Below, piece by piece: positions 15,018 to 21,828 of a DNA stretch of 21,828 nucleotides. Under the pieces are notes generated by a model. That model was not told the DNA's origin. It made no database searches and was given only the letters and a program-made list of their open reading frames with translations. The stretch comes from an uncultured Eubacteriales bacterium. Its GTDB lineage: Bacteria; Bacillota; Clostridia; Oscillospirales; Acutalibacteraceae. The stretch lies in contig ONFW01000191.1 in the NCBI GenBank assembly GCA_900317215.1, positions 1 through 21,828 on the forward strand, given 5' to 3'. A program made the position numbers and the translations under genes. Every line of letters starts with the position of its first letter. The first letter of the stretch is position 1.

Positions 15018-16841
15018 ATGGCAAAGACAATAGGTATTGACCTTGGTACAACAAATTCTTGTGTAGCGGTCATCGAAGGCGGCGAGCCTGTAGTTATCGC
15101 AAATGCAGAGGGCTCAAGAACAACACCCTCTGTGGTAGCTTTTGCAAAAAACGGTGAAAGACTTGTGGGACAGGTGGCAAAGAGACAGGCTGTTTCCAAC
15201 CCCGATCATACGATAGCATCCATTAAGAGACAGATGGGTACTTCCTACAAGGTCAAGATCAACTCAAAGGAGTATACTCCTCAGGAGATCTCTGCAATGA
15301 TCCTTACAAAGCTCAAGAAGGATGCCGAGGCTTATCTCGGTGAGCCTGTAACTCAGGCTGTTATAACGGTTCCTGCATACTTCACCGACTCGCAGCGTCA
15401 GGCAACAAAGGACGCAGGCCGCATTGCAGGTCTTGATGTAAAGCGTATCATCAATGAGCCTACCGCTGCAGCACTTTCCTACGGTGTTGATAAGGAGAAC
15501 GATCAGAAGGTAATGGTATATGACCTTGGCGGCGGCACCTTCGACGTATCTATCATTGAGATGGGCGACGGCGTTCAGGAGGTTCTTGCAACAGCAGGCA
15601 ACAACCGTCTCGGCGGCGATGACTTCGATCAGAAGATCATTGACTGGCTCGTACAGAGCTTTAAAAGCGATACAGGCATAGACCTTTCGGGCGACAAAAC
15701 TGCCATGCAGCGTCTTAAGGACGAGGCTGAAAAGGCTAAGATCGAGCTTTCTGGCATTACGACGGCTCAGATCAATATTCCCTTCATCACAGCAGATGCT
15801 ACAGGCCCCAAGCATCTTGACTATACTCTTACAAGAGCTAAGTTCAACGAGCTCACAGCAGATCTTGTTGAAAAGACAATGGGTCCTGTTCGTCAGGCAC
15901 TCAAGGATTCCGGTCTCAGCATCAGTGAGATCGACAAGGTCCTCATGGTTGGCGGTTCTTCAAGGATCCCCGCTGTTCAGGACGCTGTAAAGGGTCTTAT
16001 CGGCAAGGAACCGTTTAAGGGCATCAACCCCGATGAGTGTGTTGCTATCGGCGCTGCTATCCAGGCGGGCGTTCTTGGCGGCGACGTTCAGGGACTTCTT
16101 CTTCTCGATGTTACTCCGCTTTCACTCGGCGTTGAGACACAGGGCGGCATCATGACAAAGATCATTGAGAGAAACACCACTATCCCCACAAAGAAGAGCC
16201 AGATCTTCTCAACTGCTGCGGATAATCAGACACAGGTCGAGGTCAATGTGCTTCAGGGTGAGCGTGAGTTCGCAAGAGACAACAAGCAGCTCGGTCTGTT
16301 CAAGCTTGACGGCATAGCTCCTGCCATGAGAGGCGTTCCGCAGATCGAGGTAACCTTCGATATAGATGCAAACGGTATCGTTAATGTGTCTGCAAAGGAT
16401 CTCGGCACGGGCAGAGAGCAGCACATCACTATAACATCAAATACAAATATGAGCAAGGACGATATAGATAAGGCTATCCACGATGCTGAAGAATATGCAG
16501 CTCAGGATAAGAAGCGCAGAGAAGAGGTCGATAAGAAGAACGACGCAGAAAATCTCGTTTATGCAGTTGAGAAGCTTATCAACGAAAACGGCGAGCATAT
16601 CTCTGACGCTGACAAGGACAACCTCAACAGCAAGGTGGCTGCTGTAAAGGCGGCTCTTTCAAGAGATAATATCGACGATATCCAGATCGCCAAGGATGAG
16701 CTGCAGAAGGATATGTATGCTGTATCCGAAAAGCTCTATCAGGACGCCGCTGCTCAGGGCGCTGCTCAGAATCAGGCTCCCGAGAGCGACAACGGTGTAT
16801 ATAATGCGGATTACAAGGATGTTGACGAGGATAAGCCGTGA
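15018..16841 (+). CDS. dnaK: Chaperone DnaK (Hsp70)
   Basis: This 607-residue Hsp70 binds exposed hydrophobic segments and refolds proteins in an ATP cycle with DnaJ and GrpE. The ATPase domain starts with IGIDLGTTNSCVAV (5-18) and holds the phosphate motif VYDLGGGTFDVS and the adenosine motif VLMVGGSSRIP. The interdomain linker GLLLLDVTPLSLG leads to the peptide-binding domain, and the lid ends in the usual acidic tail (DVDEDKP). The N-terminal lobe lacks the roughly 24-residue insertion typical of Gram-negative DnaKs, which supports a Gram-positive host. GGAGGT lies just before the ATG. A long inverted repeat follows the gene, so dnaK mRNA may be made in excess over dnaJ. Confidence 0.98.
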   Translation: MAKTIGIDLGTTNSCVAVIEGGEPVVIANAEGSRTTPSVVAFAKNGERLVGQVAKRQAVSNPDHTIASIKRQMGTSYKVKINSKEYTPQEISAMILTKLKKDAEAYLGEPVTQAVITVPAYFTDSQRQATKDAGRIAGLDVKRIINEPTAAALSYGVDKENDQKVMVYDLGGGTFDVSIIEMGDGVQEVLATAGNNRLGGDDFDQKIIDWLVQSFKSDTGIDLSGDKTAMQRLKDEAEKAKIELSGITTAQINIPFITADATGPKHLDYTLTRAKFNELTADLVEKTMGPVRQALKDSGLSISEIDKVLMVGGSSRIPAVQDAVKGLIGKEPFKGINPDECVAIGAAIQAGVLGGDVQGLLLLDVTPLSLGVETQGGIMTKIIERNTTIPTKKSQIFSTAADNQTQVEVNVLQGEREFARDNKQLGLFKLDGIAPAMRGVPQIEVTFDIDANGIVNVSAKDLGTGREQHITITSNTNMSKDDIDKAIHDAEEYAAQDKKRREEVDKKNDAENLVYAVEKLINENGEHISDADKDNLNSKVAAVKAALSRDNIDDIQIAKDELQKDMYAVSEKLYQDAAAQGAAQNQAPESDNGVYNADYKDVDEDKP

Positions 16842-16865
16842 TAACACGATAAACGCATGAGAGAT

Positions 16866-16900
16866 ACAAAGGGGGAAGCTCGGACGACTTCTCCCTTTGT
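16866..16900 (+). terminator. Hairpin between dnaK and dnaJ
   Basis: A 13-bp stem with one G-U pair (16866-16878 with 16888-16900) encloses a 9-base loop. It lacks a good T-run, so it is more likely an attenuator or a 3'-end protecting structure than a full stop. It would let dnaK be expressed more than dnaJ. Confidence 0.55.
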
Positions 16901-16919
16901 CCTGTATAAAAAATTGTTG

Positions 16920-16948
16920 TTGCAAAACAAGCAATATTGTATTATTAT
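16920..16948 (+). promoter_or_regulatory. Probable separate promoter of dnaJ
   Basis: TTGCAA (16920-16925) and TATTAT (16943-16948) are spaced by 17 bases in the 204-base dnaK-dnaJ gap, downstream of the hairpin. No full CIRCE copy follows, so this promoter would supply dnaJ outside direct HrcA control. Confidence 0.55.
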
Positions 16949-17045
16949 TAGTATGCGGATCCTTTAGCACAGAGATCTGCTGTAATAATAAATCAGACAA
17001 TGAAGGTCTTCGCACAAAGGCGGAGACGGTTTGGGGTGAGCTTAC

Positions 17046-18194
17046 TTGGCAGAGAACAAAAGAGATTATTATGAGGTCATCGGTGTTCAGCGAGGAGCCT
17101 CTGACGATGAAATAAAAAAAGCATACCGTAAGCAGGCAAAAAAATATCATCCTGATCTTAACCCCGGCAATAAAGAGGCTGAGGCAAAATTCAAGGAGGT
17201 CAATGAGGCTTATGAGGTGCTTTCCGATAAGGATAAGCGGGCAAGGTACGATAAATTCGGCTTTGCCGGTGTTGACCCGAACTTCAATGCAGGCTATGGC
17301 GGCGGAAGCCCCTTCGGACAGGATATAGATATAGGCGATATCTTCAACAGCTTTTTCGGCGGCTTTGGCGGCGGAAGAAACACAAGAAACCAGAATGCCC
17401 CGAGGAGAGGCTCAGATGTTGAGACATCTGTTACCATTACCTTTGAGGAGGCTGCAAAGGGCTGCAAGAAGGACGTTACCTATCAGAATGTCGATACCTG
17501 CAAGGAATGCAGCGGTACTGGTGCGGCTAAAGGGACTCAGCTAAAGCCCTGCCCCAACTGTAACGGAACGGGACAGGTCACGGTGCAGAAGAGAACGCCC
17601 TTTGGTATCGTACATACCTCTCAGACCTGCGACAAGTGCAGAGGCAAGGGCAAGATAATAGAAAAGCCGTGTCCCGCATGCTCCGGAGCAGGACGTACAC
17701 GCTCCTCCAAGACTATTTCTGTAAATATTCCTGCGGGAATAAATCAGGATCAGGTCATCACAATAAGCGGCAGGGGACACAGCGGCTATAACGGCGGCGC
17801 AGCGGGAGATCTGAATATCTATGTGAATGTAAAGAAGCATGAGATATTTGAGCGCAAGGGAGATGATGTATGGTGCGAGATACCGATAACCTTTGCACAG
17901 GCTGCCCTCGGACATGAGATAATCGTTCCTACCCTTGACGGCAAGGTAAGCTATAAGGTTCACCCCGGCACTCAGCCCGGAGATATCTTCAAGCTCAAGG
18001 ATAAGGGAATCCAGCACCTTAACATGAAGGGCAAGGGCGATCAGTATGTCAGGATAACCATTGAGGTGCCGAGAAATCTGACCACTGAGCAGAAAGAGGT
18101 ACTCAAGAAATTTGACGAGCTCAGCGGTACGAGCAATTATCAGAAGAGGACCTCCTTCTTTGACAAAATAAAGAAAAGAGAGAAAAACTCCTGA
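17046..18194 (+). CDS. dnaJ: Chaperone DnaJ (Hsp40), TTG start
   Basis: This 382-residue type I Hsp40 delivers substrates to DnaK and triggers its ATPase. The J domain (about 7-70) has HPD at 35-37. A Gly/Phe-rich stretch (about 75-112) follows. The zinc domain has all four CxxCxGxG repeats, at 152-159, 169-176, 195-202 and 209-216, and the C-terminal substrate domains run to the end. The start is a TTG: an in-frame stop (17037-17039) lies just upstream, no ATG or GTG precedes the J domain in this frame, and GGGGTGAG (17033-17040) is a fitting ribosome site. The weak start codon may keep DnaJ below DnaK. It is the last gene of the heat-shock cluster. Confidence 0.97.
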   Translation: MAENKRDYYEVIGVQRGASDDEIKKAYRKQAKKYHPDLNPGNKEAEAKFKEVNEAYEVLSDKDKRARYDKFGFAGVDPNFNAGYGGGSPFGQDIDIGDIFNSFFGGFGGGRNTRNQNAPRRGSDVETSVTITFEEAAKGCKKDVTYQNVDTCKECSGTGAAKGTQLKPCPNCNGTGQVTVQKRTPFGIVHTSQTCDKCRGKGKIIEKPCPACSGAGRTRSSKTISVNIPAGINQDQVITISGRGHSGYNGGAAGDLNIYVNVKKHEIFERKGDDVWCEIPITFAQAALGHEIIVPTLDGKVSYKVHPGTQPGDIFKLKDKGIQHLNMKGKGDQYVRITIEVPRNLTTEQKEVLKKFDELSGTSNYQKRTSFFDKIKKREKNS

Positions 18195-18267
18195 GACGGA
18201 GCCGGTGCAAGTAAGCCTGTATAGGGGCTTTTATGTGCCTGGGCTGATTATGACAGGAGAATATAAC

Positions 18268-18309
18268 AAAAGACACGGTGTTCTTTAATAAGCTCACCGT
18301 GTCTTTTTT
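18268..18309. terminator. Bidirectional terminator between dnaJ and fabV
   Basis: A perfect 13-bp stem (18268-18280 with 18295-18307) encloses a 14-base loop and is followed by a T-run on the plus strand. On the minus strand the stem ends in TTTT and lies 11 bases after the fabV stop, so it can serve both convergent genes. Confidence 0.88.
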
Positions 18310-18320
18310 GTCAGGAAATG

Positions 18321-19493
18321 TCATACGGGTATGAAGTCGGGGGTATCAGGGTCGGTATCGGCGTCATAATCTATGCCGTCTGCGCCAAAGCCGAACAGAG
18401 AGTAGAAGTCGCTGAAATAGCCGTCAAGGTCTGCGTGAGTGTCGAGATTTTCAGTGGAGATCTCAGACCAGAGCTTAGTGACCTCGCTTTGTATCTCCGG
18501 CTGCATTTCAAGATCGTCAAGCCTGATACGATCTTCCTCATCAGTAACGGGCTCGCCGGAGAAAAGCTTCTGATTCATCAGCCTGTACATCTGCTCGATA
18601 CAGCCCTCATGAACGCCATGCTCCTTCATGACCTTGTAGAGTATAGAAATGTAAAGAGGAACTATCGGAATAGCTGCCGAGGACTGGGTAACAAGGGCCT
18701 TGTTGACAGAGATATATGCTTTTATTCCCTCAGAGGTGATCTGCTTAGAGGTCGCAAAGAGATGATCCTTTGCCTTGCCGATCGAGCCGTCCGCATACAT
18801 CGGGTGAGTTATCGACGGACCGATGTAGGAATAGGCTACAGTAACGGCGTTGTCCTCAATAGCATCCGCCGCCTTGAGAGCGTCTATCCAGTCCTTCCAG
18901 TCTTCGCCGCCCATTACCTTTACAGTGGCGTTTATCTCTTCTTCTGTGGCAGGCGCTACCGTTATATCGCTTACGACGCGGTTTTTGAGGTCGATCGTCT
19001 TGTTTGTATACGGAGAGCCGACGGTCTTGAGCACGGAGGAATATACTGTGCCGTCTGCAGTGGTGCGTCTTGGCGCAGCAAGGCTGTATACTACCATATC
19101 GACCTTTCCAAGATCAGTCTTTATAAGCTCAATGGTCTTTTTCTTTATTTCCGCTGAATAGGCGTCTCCATTGATTGTTTTTGCATAAAGACCGTCCTCA
19201 TGGGCAAGGGCTTCAAAGGCAGCGGAATTGTACCAGCCGGAGGAGGCTGTTCTTGAACCGCTTGCAGGCTTGTCGAAGATTATGCCGATGGTTGCAGCTC
19301 CGAAGGAATAGGCTGCGGTGATCCTTGATGCCAGCCCGTAGCCCATAGATGCGCCGATAACGAGAACCTTCTTGGGGCCGTTTGCATGGGGCTGGGACCT
19401 GACATATTCTATCTGTTTGCGTACAAATGCTCTGCAGCCTTCAGGATGTGCTGTTGTGCAGATGAAGCCTCTGACCTTTGGTTTTATTATCAT
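18321..19493 (-). CDS. fabV: Trans-2-enoyl-ACP/CoA reductase FabV
   Basis: This 390-residue NADH-dependent reductase saturates the trans-2 double bond of enoyl-ACP or enoyl-CoA, the last step in each round of fatty acid synthesis. It starts with the family opening MIIKPKVRGFICTTAHPEGC and has the nucleotide loop VLVIGASMGYG (43-53). The catalytic Tyr-x8-Lys of FabV is intact as Tyr233 and Lys242 in PMYADGSIGKAK, unlike the x6 spacing of FabI. Length fits the family (about 390-400). The ATG at 19493 is chosen by homology; the frame extends 29 codons upstream, but that part is not family-like. AAAGGAG lies 12 bases before the start, slightly far. The gene stands alone. FabV enzymes are known to be little affected by triclosan. 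Confidence 0.95.
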   Translation of the reverse strand: MIIKPKVRGFICTTAHPEGCRAFVRKQIEYVRSQPHANGPKKVLVIGASMGYGLASRITAAYSFGAATIGIIFDKPASGSRTASSGWYNSAAFEALAHEDGLYAKTINGDAYSAEIKKKTIELIKTDLGKVDMVVYSLAAPRRTTADGTVYSSVLKTVGSPYTNKTIDLKNRVVSDITVAPATEEEINATVKVMGGEDWKDWIDALKAADAIEDNAVTVAYSYIGPSITHPMYADGSIGKAKDHLFATSKQITSEGIKAYISVNKALVTQSSAAIPIVPLYISILYKVMKEHGVHEGCIEQMYRLMNQKLFSGEPVTDEEDRIRLDDLEMQPEIQSEVTKLWSEISTENLDTHADLDGYFSDFYSLFGFGADGIDYDADTDPDTPDFIPV

Positions 19494-19530
19494 GATTATA
19501 TCAAGCTCCTTTTCATTAAAGTATATGTAT

Positions 19531-19559
19531 ATTATATCATAAAGTCGGTCGTTTGTATA
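19531..19559 (-). promoter_or_regulatory. Probable fabV promoter
   Basis: Read on the minus strand, TATACA (19559-19554) stands 17 bases before a perfect TATAAT (19536-19531). The fabV start codon lies about 37 bases downstream of the -10. Confidence 0.6.
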
Positions 19560-19671
19560 CTGCGGAAACAAAAAATGCAAAAATCAATTATGTCCGGTTA
19601 GCTGAAACAGGACAGCATTCCTTATAAAAGACGGATATTAAAATTACAATGCTCTGAGAAAAATGGTTATG

Positions 19672-19689
19672 TTATCCTGAGCAGGATAA
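19672..19689. repeat. 18-bp palindrome upstream of fabV
   Basis: TTATCCTG-AG-CAGGATAA is a perfect inverted repeat with 8-bp arms and a 2-base centre. It lies between the lipoprotein terminator and the fabV promoter. The tight centre suits a protein-binding site better than an RNA hairpin. Its role is unknown. Confidence 0.5.
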
Positions 19690-19707
19690 TGAAATTGAGC
19701 TGTGTGT

Positions 19708-19742
19708 AAAAAAACGACCCGGTCATATAGGAAACCGGGTCG
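19708..19742 (-). terminator. Terminator of the sprT-like / rlmA / lipoprotein run
   Basis: A 9-bp GC-rich stem (19715-19723 with 19734-19742) is preceded on the plus strand by seven A bases (19708-19714), so the minus-strand transcript ends in a hairpin followed by seven U bases. It lies 38 bases after the lipoprotein stop. Confidence 0.85.
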
Positions 19743-19780
19743 GATAATACTGTATTCTCAGAAAACGTGGAGCAGCTTTG

Positions 19781-20545
19781 TCATTTAAGCTCGGTATATT
19801 CGCCGTTTTTGCCCCTTACGCCCTGGAATATTCTTTTGCTGCTGTCGGCGGAAACATAATAATTTCCCAGAATATCAATATGGTCAAGGTATTCGATCTT
19901 CGGAATGATACGATAGCAGGGTATGCCGTTTATATCTGAGGTGGTGTCATTTGATTCAAAGATGTATTCCTCTATGCCATATTCCAGACCGAGTACGCTT
20001 TCCTTTTCTGCAAAAGCTGTCAGAGCCTCATTAGGGCTTATCTTTGCATCGGGATATTTTTCTGTATAAGGCTTATCGTTCTGTGACGCAGCCTGTGTGA
20101 CTATGTCGTAGCTGCCCACCCAGTTCTTCGCAAGAACAACGCTTCCGTTGCAGGAAACAAGGACATTCGTGCCGGCAAAGATCCTTTTGCCGCCGACCTC
20201 CAGGTATGGATAGAAGGAATAGTATTTTTCGCCGAGGTAATCGACTGTATTGAAGTAATACTTTTTATAGGTGCTCATGCTCTCCACAAGATACATATCC
20301 TCCATACGGCAGCCGTCTAAAAGCTTGTAAGCCTCTTCGATGCTTATGCTGCCGTCGGGCGCTGATACCTCGGGAGAGGCGGGGCGCTTGATACGTTCAT
20401 TCCCCATAGGCGCCTGTGAGGTGTCCGGTACGATAATGATGTTGTCATCGGAGCCGTCGTTCTGTGAGGGCTTTTGCTGTTTTGATGAACATCCGCAAAG
20501 AGAAACTGCTGTACACAGCAATGCGATTGTGATAAGCTTTTTCAT
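19781..20545 (-). CDS. Putative lipoprotein of unknown function
   Basis: This 254-residue protein starts with MKK, a hydrophobic stretch and a lipobox LCGC (Cys19), so it should be exported and lipid-anchored. A Ser/Asn/Asp/Pro-rich linker covers about 20-66. The rest is a soluble domain that begins with SISIEEAYKLLDG (66-78) and contains several Tyr-rich strands, for example KYYFNTVDYLGEKYYSFYPY. A second helix at KISPNEALTAFAEKE (about 168-182) has the same 'I-S-x-x-E-A' opening, which hints at a duplicated PepSY-like arrangement, but this is weak. GAGGT lies 8 bases before the ATG. It begins 14 bases after the rlmA stop, so it is probably in the same mRNA. I do not recognise a specific family. 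Confidence 0.8.
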   Translation of the reverse strand: MKKLITIALLCTAVSLCGCSSKQQKPSQNDGSDDNIIIVPDTSQAPMGNERIKRPASPEVSAPDGSISIEEAYKLLDGCRMEDMYLVESMSTYKKYYFNTVDYLGEKYYSFYPYLEVGGKRIFAGTNVLVSCNGSVVLAKNWVGSYDIVTQAASQNDKPYTEKYPDAKISPNEALTAFAEKESVLGLEYGIEEYIFESNDTTSDINGIPCYRIIPKIEYLDHIDILGNYYVSADSSKRIFQGVRGKNGEYTELK

Positions 20546-20559
20546 AACTGATTACCTCG

Positions 20560-21381
20560 TTATTTTTTTATTAATGCTCTGACCCAATAGTGAACAGTCA
20601 GGGTCAGTTTATCGGTTTGTTCAAGCTGCTCTCGCCTTTCCTTTTTTATCCGCCAGAAATGCGGCGTCATGAGCAGCAGCTCCCTGAGCTCGGGATTGTC
20701 AAGCGTAAGGCTGAATTTGTGCTCCCTGCATTCGGCTTCATAAAAAAGCTCTCCGCAGGGAGAGGGGTGCTTGTGTTGCTCAAACACCTCGTCATATATG
20801 ATGCTTTTCAGTTCGATAAGATGCTCTGTGCCTGCCGTGATCTCAACTGCACAGCCGCCTTTTTTGAGTATCCTTGCATATTCCCCGGGCATGAAAAGCG
20901 AGAATATTGCGCTGACAACATCAGCGCAGCCGTCAGCGAGAGGCAGATGAGAGGCGGTCGCCACAAGCCAGAGAATATCTTTGTCGCGGGAGCACGCCAT
21001 TCTTGCACCCTCCTTGGAAATATCTATACCGATGCAGGCAGCGCCGCAAAAGGCTTTGAAAAAGGAGGTATAATAGCCCTCGCCGCAGCCGATATCCGCA
21101 ATAACGGGTGATCCGGAGGGAGAATATCTTTTTATTGCTTCCGCAGCAGCCATGCATATCGGGCTGTAGCAGCCTTTGTCAAGAAAGCTTCTTCTTGCCG
21201 CAAGCATTTCCTTTGTGTCGCCGGGGTTGAGTGAATGTTTGTTCTGAACAGGCAGAAGGTTTATGTAGCCCTGCCTTGCTTTGTCAAAGCTGTGTCCCTT
21301 TTTTGTGCAGAACAGTCTGGAATTATCGTCCCTTAGCTCTGCACCGCAAACGGGACACAAAAGCCTTATTCTCTCGTCCAT
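20560..21381 (-). CDS. RlmA-type 23S rRNA (guanine-N1)-methyltransferase
   Basis: This 273-residue SAM-dependent methyltransferase has the RlmA plan. RlmA enzymes methylate N1 of a guanine in helix 35 of 23S rRNA: G745 in E. coli RlmA(I), G748 in Gram-positive RlmA(II)/TlrB. Which base is the target here is not known. An N-terminal zinc site is visible as CPVC (Cys9, Cys12) with Cys25 and His30, followed by SFDKARQGYINLLP. SAM motif I is VIADIGCGEGYY (93-104), and MTPHFWR (238-244) is typical near the C-terminus. The ribosome site GAGGTGAG overlaps the stop of the upstream SprT-like gene, so translation is likely coupled. Some TlrB relatives help with macrolide resistance, but nothing here shows that. 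Confidence 0.9.
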   Translation of the reverse strand: MDERIRLLCPVCGAELRDDNSRLFCTKKGHSFDKARQGYINLLPVQNKHSLNPGDTKEMLAARRSFLDKGCYSPICMAAAEAIKRYSPSGSPVIADIGCGEGYYTSFFKAFCGAACIGIDISKEGARMACSRDKDILWLVATASHLPLADGCADVVSAIFSLFMPGEYARILKKGGCAVEITAGTEHLIELKSIIYDEVFEQHKHPSPCGELFYEAECREHKFSLTLDNPELRELLLMTPHFWRIKKERREQLEQTDKLTLTVHYWVRALIKK

Positions 21382-21390
21382 CGGCTCACC

Positions 21391-21828
21391 TCATTTTATT
21401 CTTCTGAGCTTTCCGCCGCAGATGCATGTATATTTTGAGGGCTTGGCTATTACGGAGGAAAACCTTGTTCGCTTTATCTGCCTGCCGCATTCAACGCATT
21501 GCAGGATATAGTTTATCGTCCTTTCCTTTTGCCGTGGGGACAAGCCCATTTCCTCGCAGGAATTGGTTCGCTTTATATTGTAGCCGTAGAGTGTGTTCAT
21601 TACGGCGGCATATTTCCTGAACAGTTCGCCGTGGTCATAGCAGCCCCGGCAGGTATGTAGAAGCTCATGAGCTATCGTCTGTTTGCAGGAAAGCTCAGGA
21701 GCGTCAAGAAGAATGGAAGAAAGCTCAATGGAATAGCCGCAGGAGGTTTTTTTGCACAGTCCGAAGCGGCTTTTTGCTCTTGAATTGACTGTAATATGAG
21801 GGTCTATCTTATCTGAATAGGGGATTCC
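21391..21828 (-). CDS. SprT-like zinc metalloprotease-like protein, 5' end missing
   Basis: The frame is open to the window edge, so the N-terminus is missing; 145 residues are visible. It has the SprT-like core TIAHELLHTC, whose HELLH is an HExxH zinc site, followed by a further histidine in YDHGELF as the likely third ligand. The C-terminal zinc ribbon is also present, with CVEC and CIC cysteine pairs. SprT-like proteins are related to the SPRTN/Wss1 metalloproteases, which act on DNA-protein crosslinks in eukaryotes; the bacterial role is poorly known. The usual start of such proteins lies beyond this window. It ends 9 bases before rlmA and heads the visible part of a compact minus-strand run. 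Confidence 0.82.
   Translation of the reverse strand, partial: GIPYSDKIDPHITVNSRAKSRFGLCKKTSCGYSIELSSILLDAPELSCKQTIAHELLHTCRGCYDHGELFRKYAAVMNTLYGYNIKRTNSCEEMGLSPRQKERTINYILQCVECGRQIKRTRFSSVIAKPSKYTCICGGKLRRIK

Noticed and set aside
16964..16985. A second, degenerate CIRCE before dnaJ (TTAGCAC ... TGCTGTAA)
   Set aside because: The left arm matches 7 of 9 positions, but the right arm has an insertion and the wrong spacing, so it is not a credible HrcA site.
18318..19157. A 279-codon open frame on the plus strand opposite fabV
   Set aside because: It is fully antisense to fabV, which has clear family motifs; no ribosome site or recognisable domain supports it.
19494..19580. A 29-residue N-terminal extension of FabV
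   Set aside because: The region contains the probable promoter -10 and the ribosome site, and the residues do not resemble the family.

Overview
The window looks like ordinary chromosomal sequence from an anaerobic clostridial Firmicute, most likely a Ruminococcus-type member of the Oscillospiraceae. This is inferred from HrcA/CIRCE heat-shock control, a DnaK without the extra N-terminal segment of Gram-negative DnaKs, a paired GlgC/GlgD, strong AGGAGG-type ribosome sites, sigma-A-like promoters and moderate GC. No search was run, so the genus is an inference. I see no rRNA, tRNA, transposase, phage gene or CRISPR array.

Layout. 1-2245 (+): the end of a DJ-1/PfpI gene, then a 5-formyltetrahydrofolate cyclo-ligase and an MltG-type lytic transglycosylase, closed by a hairpin terminator. 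2451-5792 (+): a 1113-residue cytoplasmic GGDEF protein built as an eroded STAND-like NTPase region, TPR-like helical repeats, a GAF-like region and GGDEF, with its own terminator. 6055-12174 (+): a glycogen operon glgB-glgC-glgD-glgA behind a clear promoter that is flanked by DnaA-box-like 9-mers. 12504-12986 (-): a small lipoprotein. 13252-18194 (+): the class I heat-shock operon hrcA-grpE-dnaK-dnaJ behind a promoter and a perfect CIRCE operator, closed by a bidirectional terminator. 18321-19493 (-): FabV enoyl reductase. 19781-21828 (-): a compact run of SprT-like protein (cut by the window end), RlmA-type 23S rRNA methyltransferase and a lipoprotein, ended by a terminator.

How the genes work together. 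GlgC/GlgD make ADP-glucose, GlgA polymerises it and GlgB branches the chain, giving storage glycogen. GrpE, DnaK and DnaJ form the Hsp70 machine, and HrcA represses their operon through CIRCE. The GGDEF protein has a MalT-like plan (STAND plus helical repeats) and lies directly before the glycogen operon, which suggests, without proof, a cytoplasmic sensor that makes c-di-GMP in response to nutrient state.

No wholly new multi-gene system is evident. The most unusual signals are the eroded STAND-TPR-GGDEF protein, a 59-residue histone-H1-like tail on GlgB, the DnaA-box-like cluster at the glgB promoter, and a lysine-to-alanine change in the ADP-glucose motif of GlgA.
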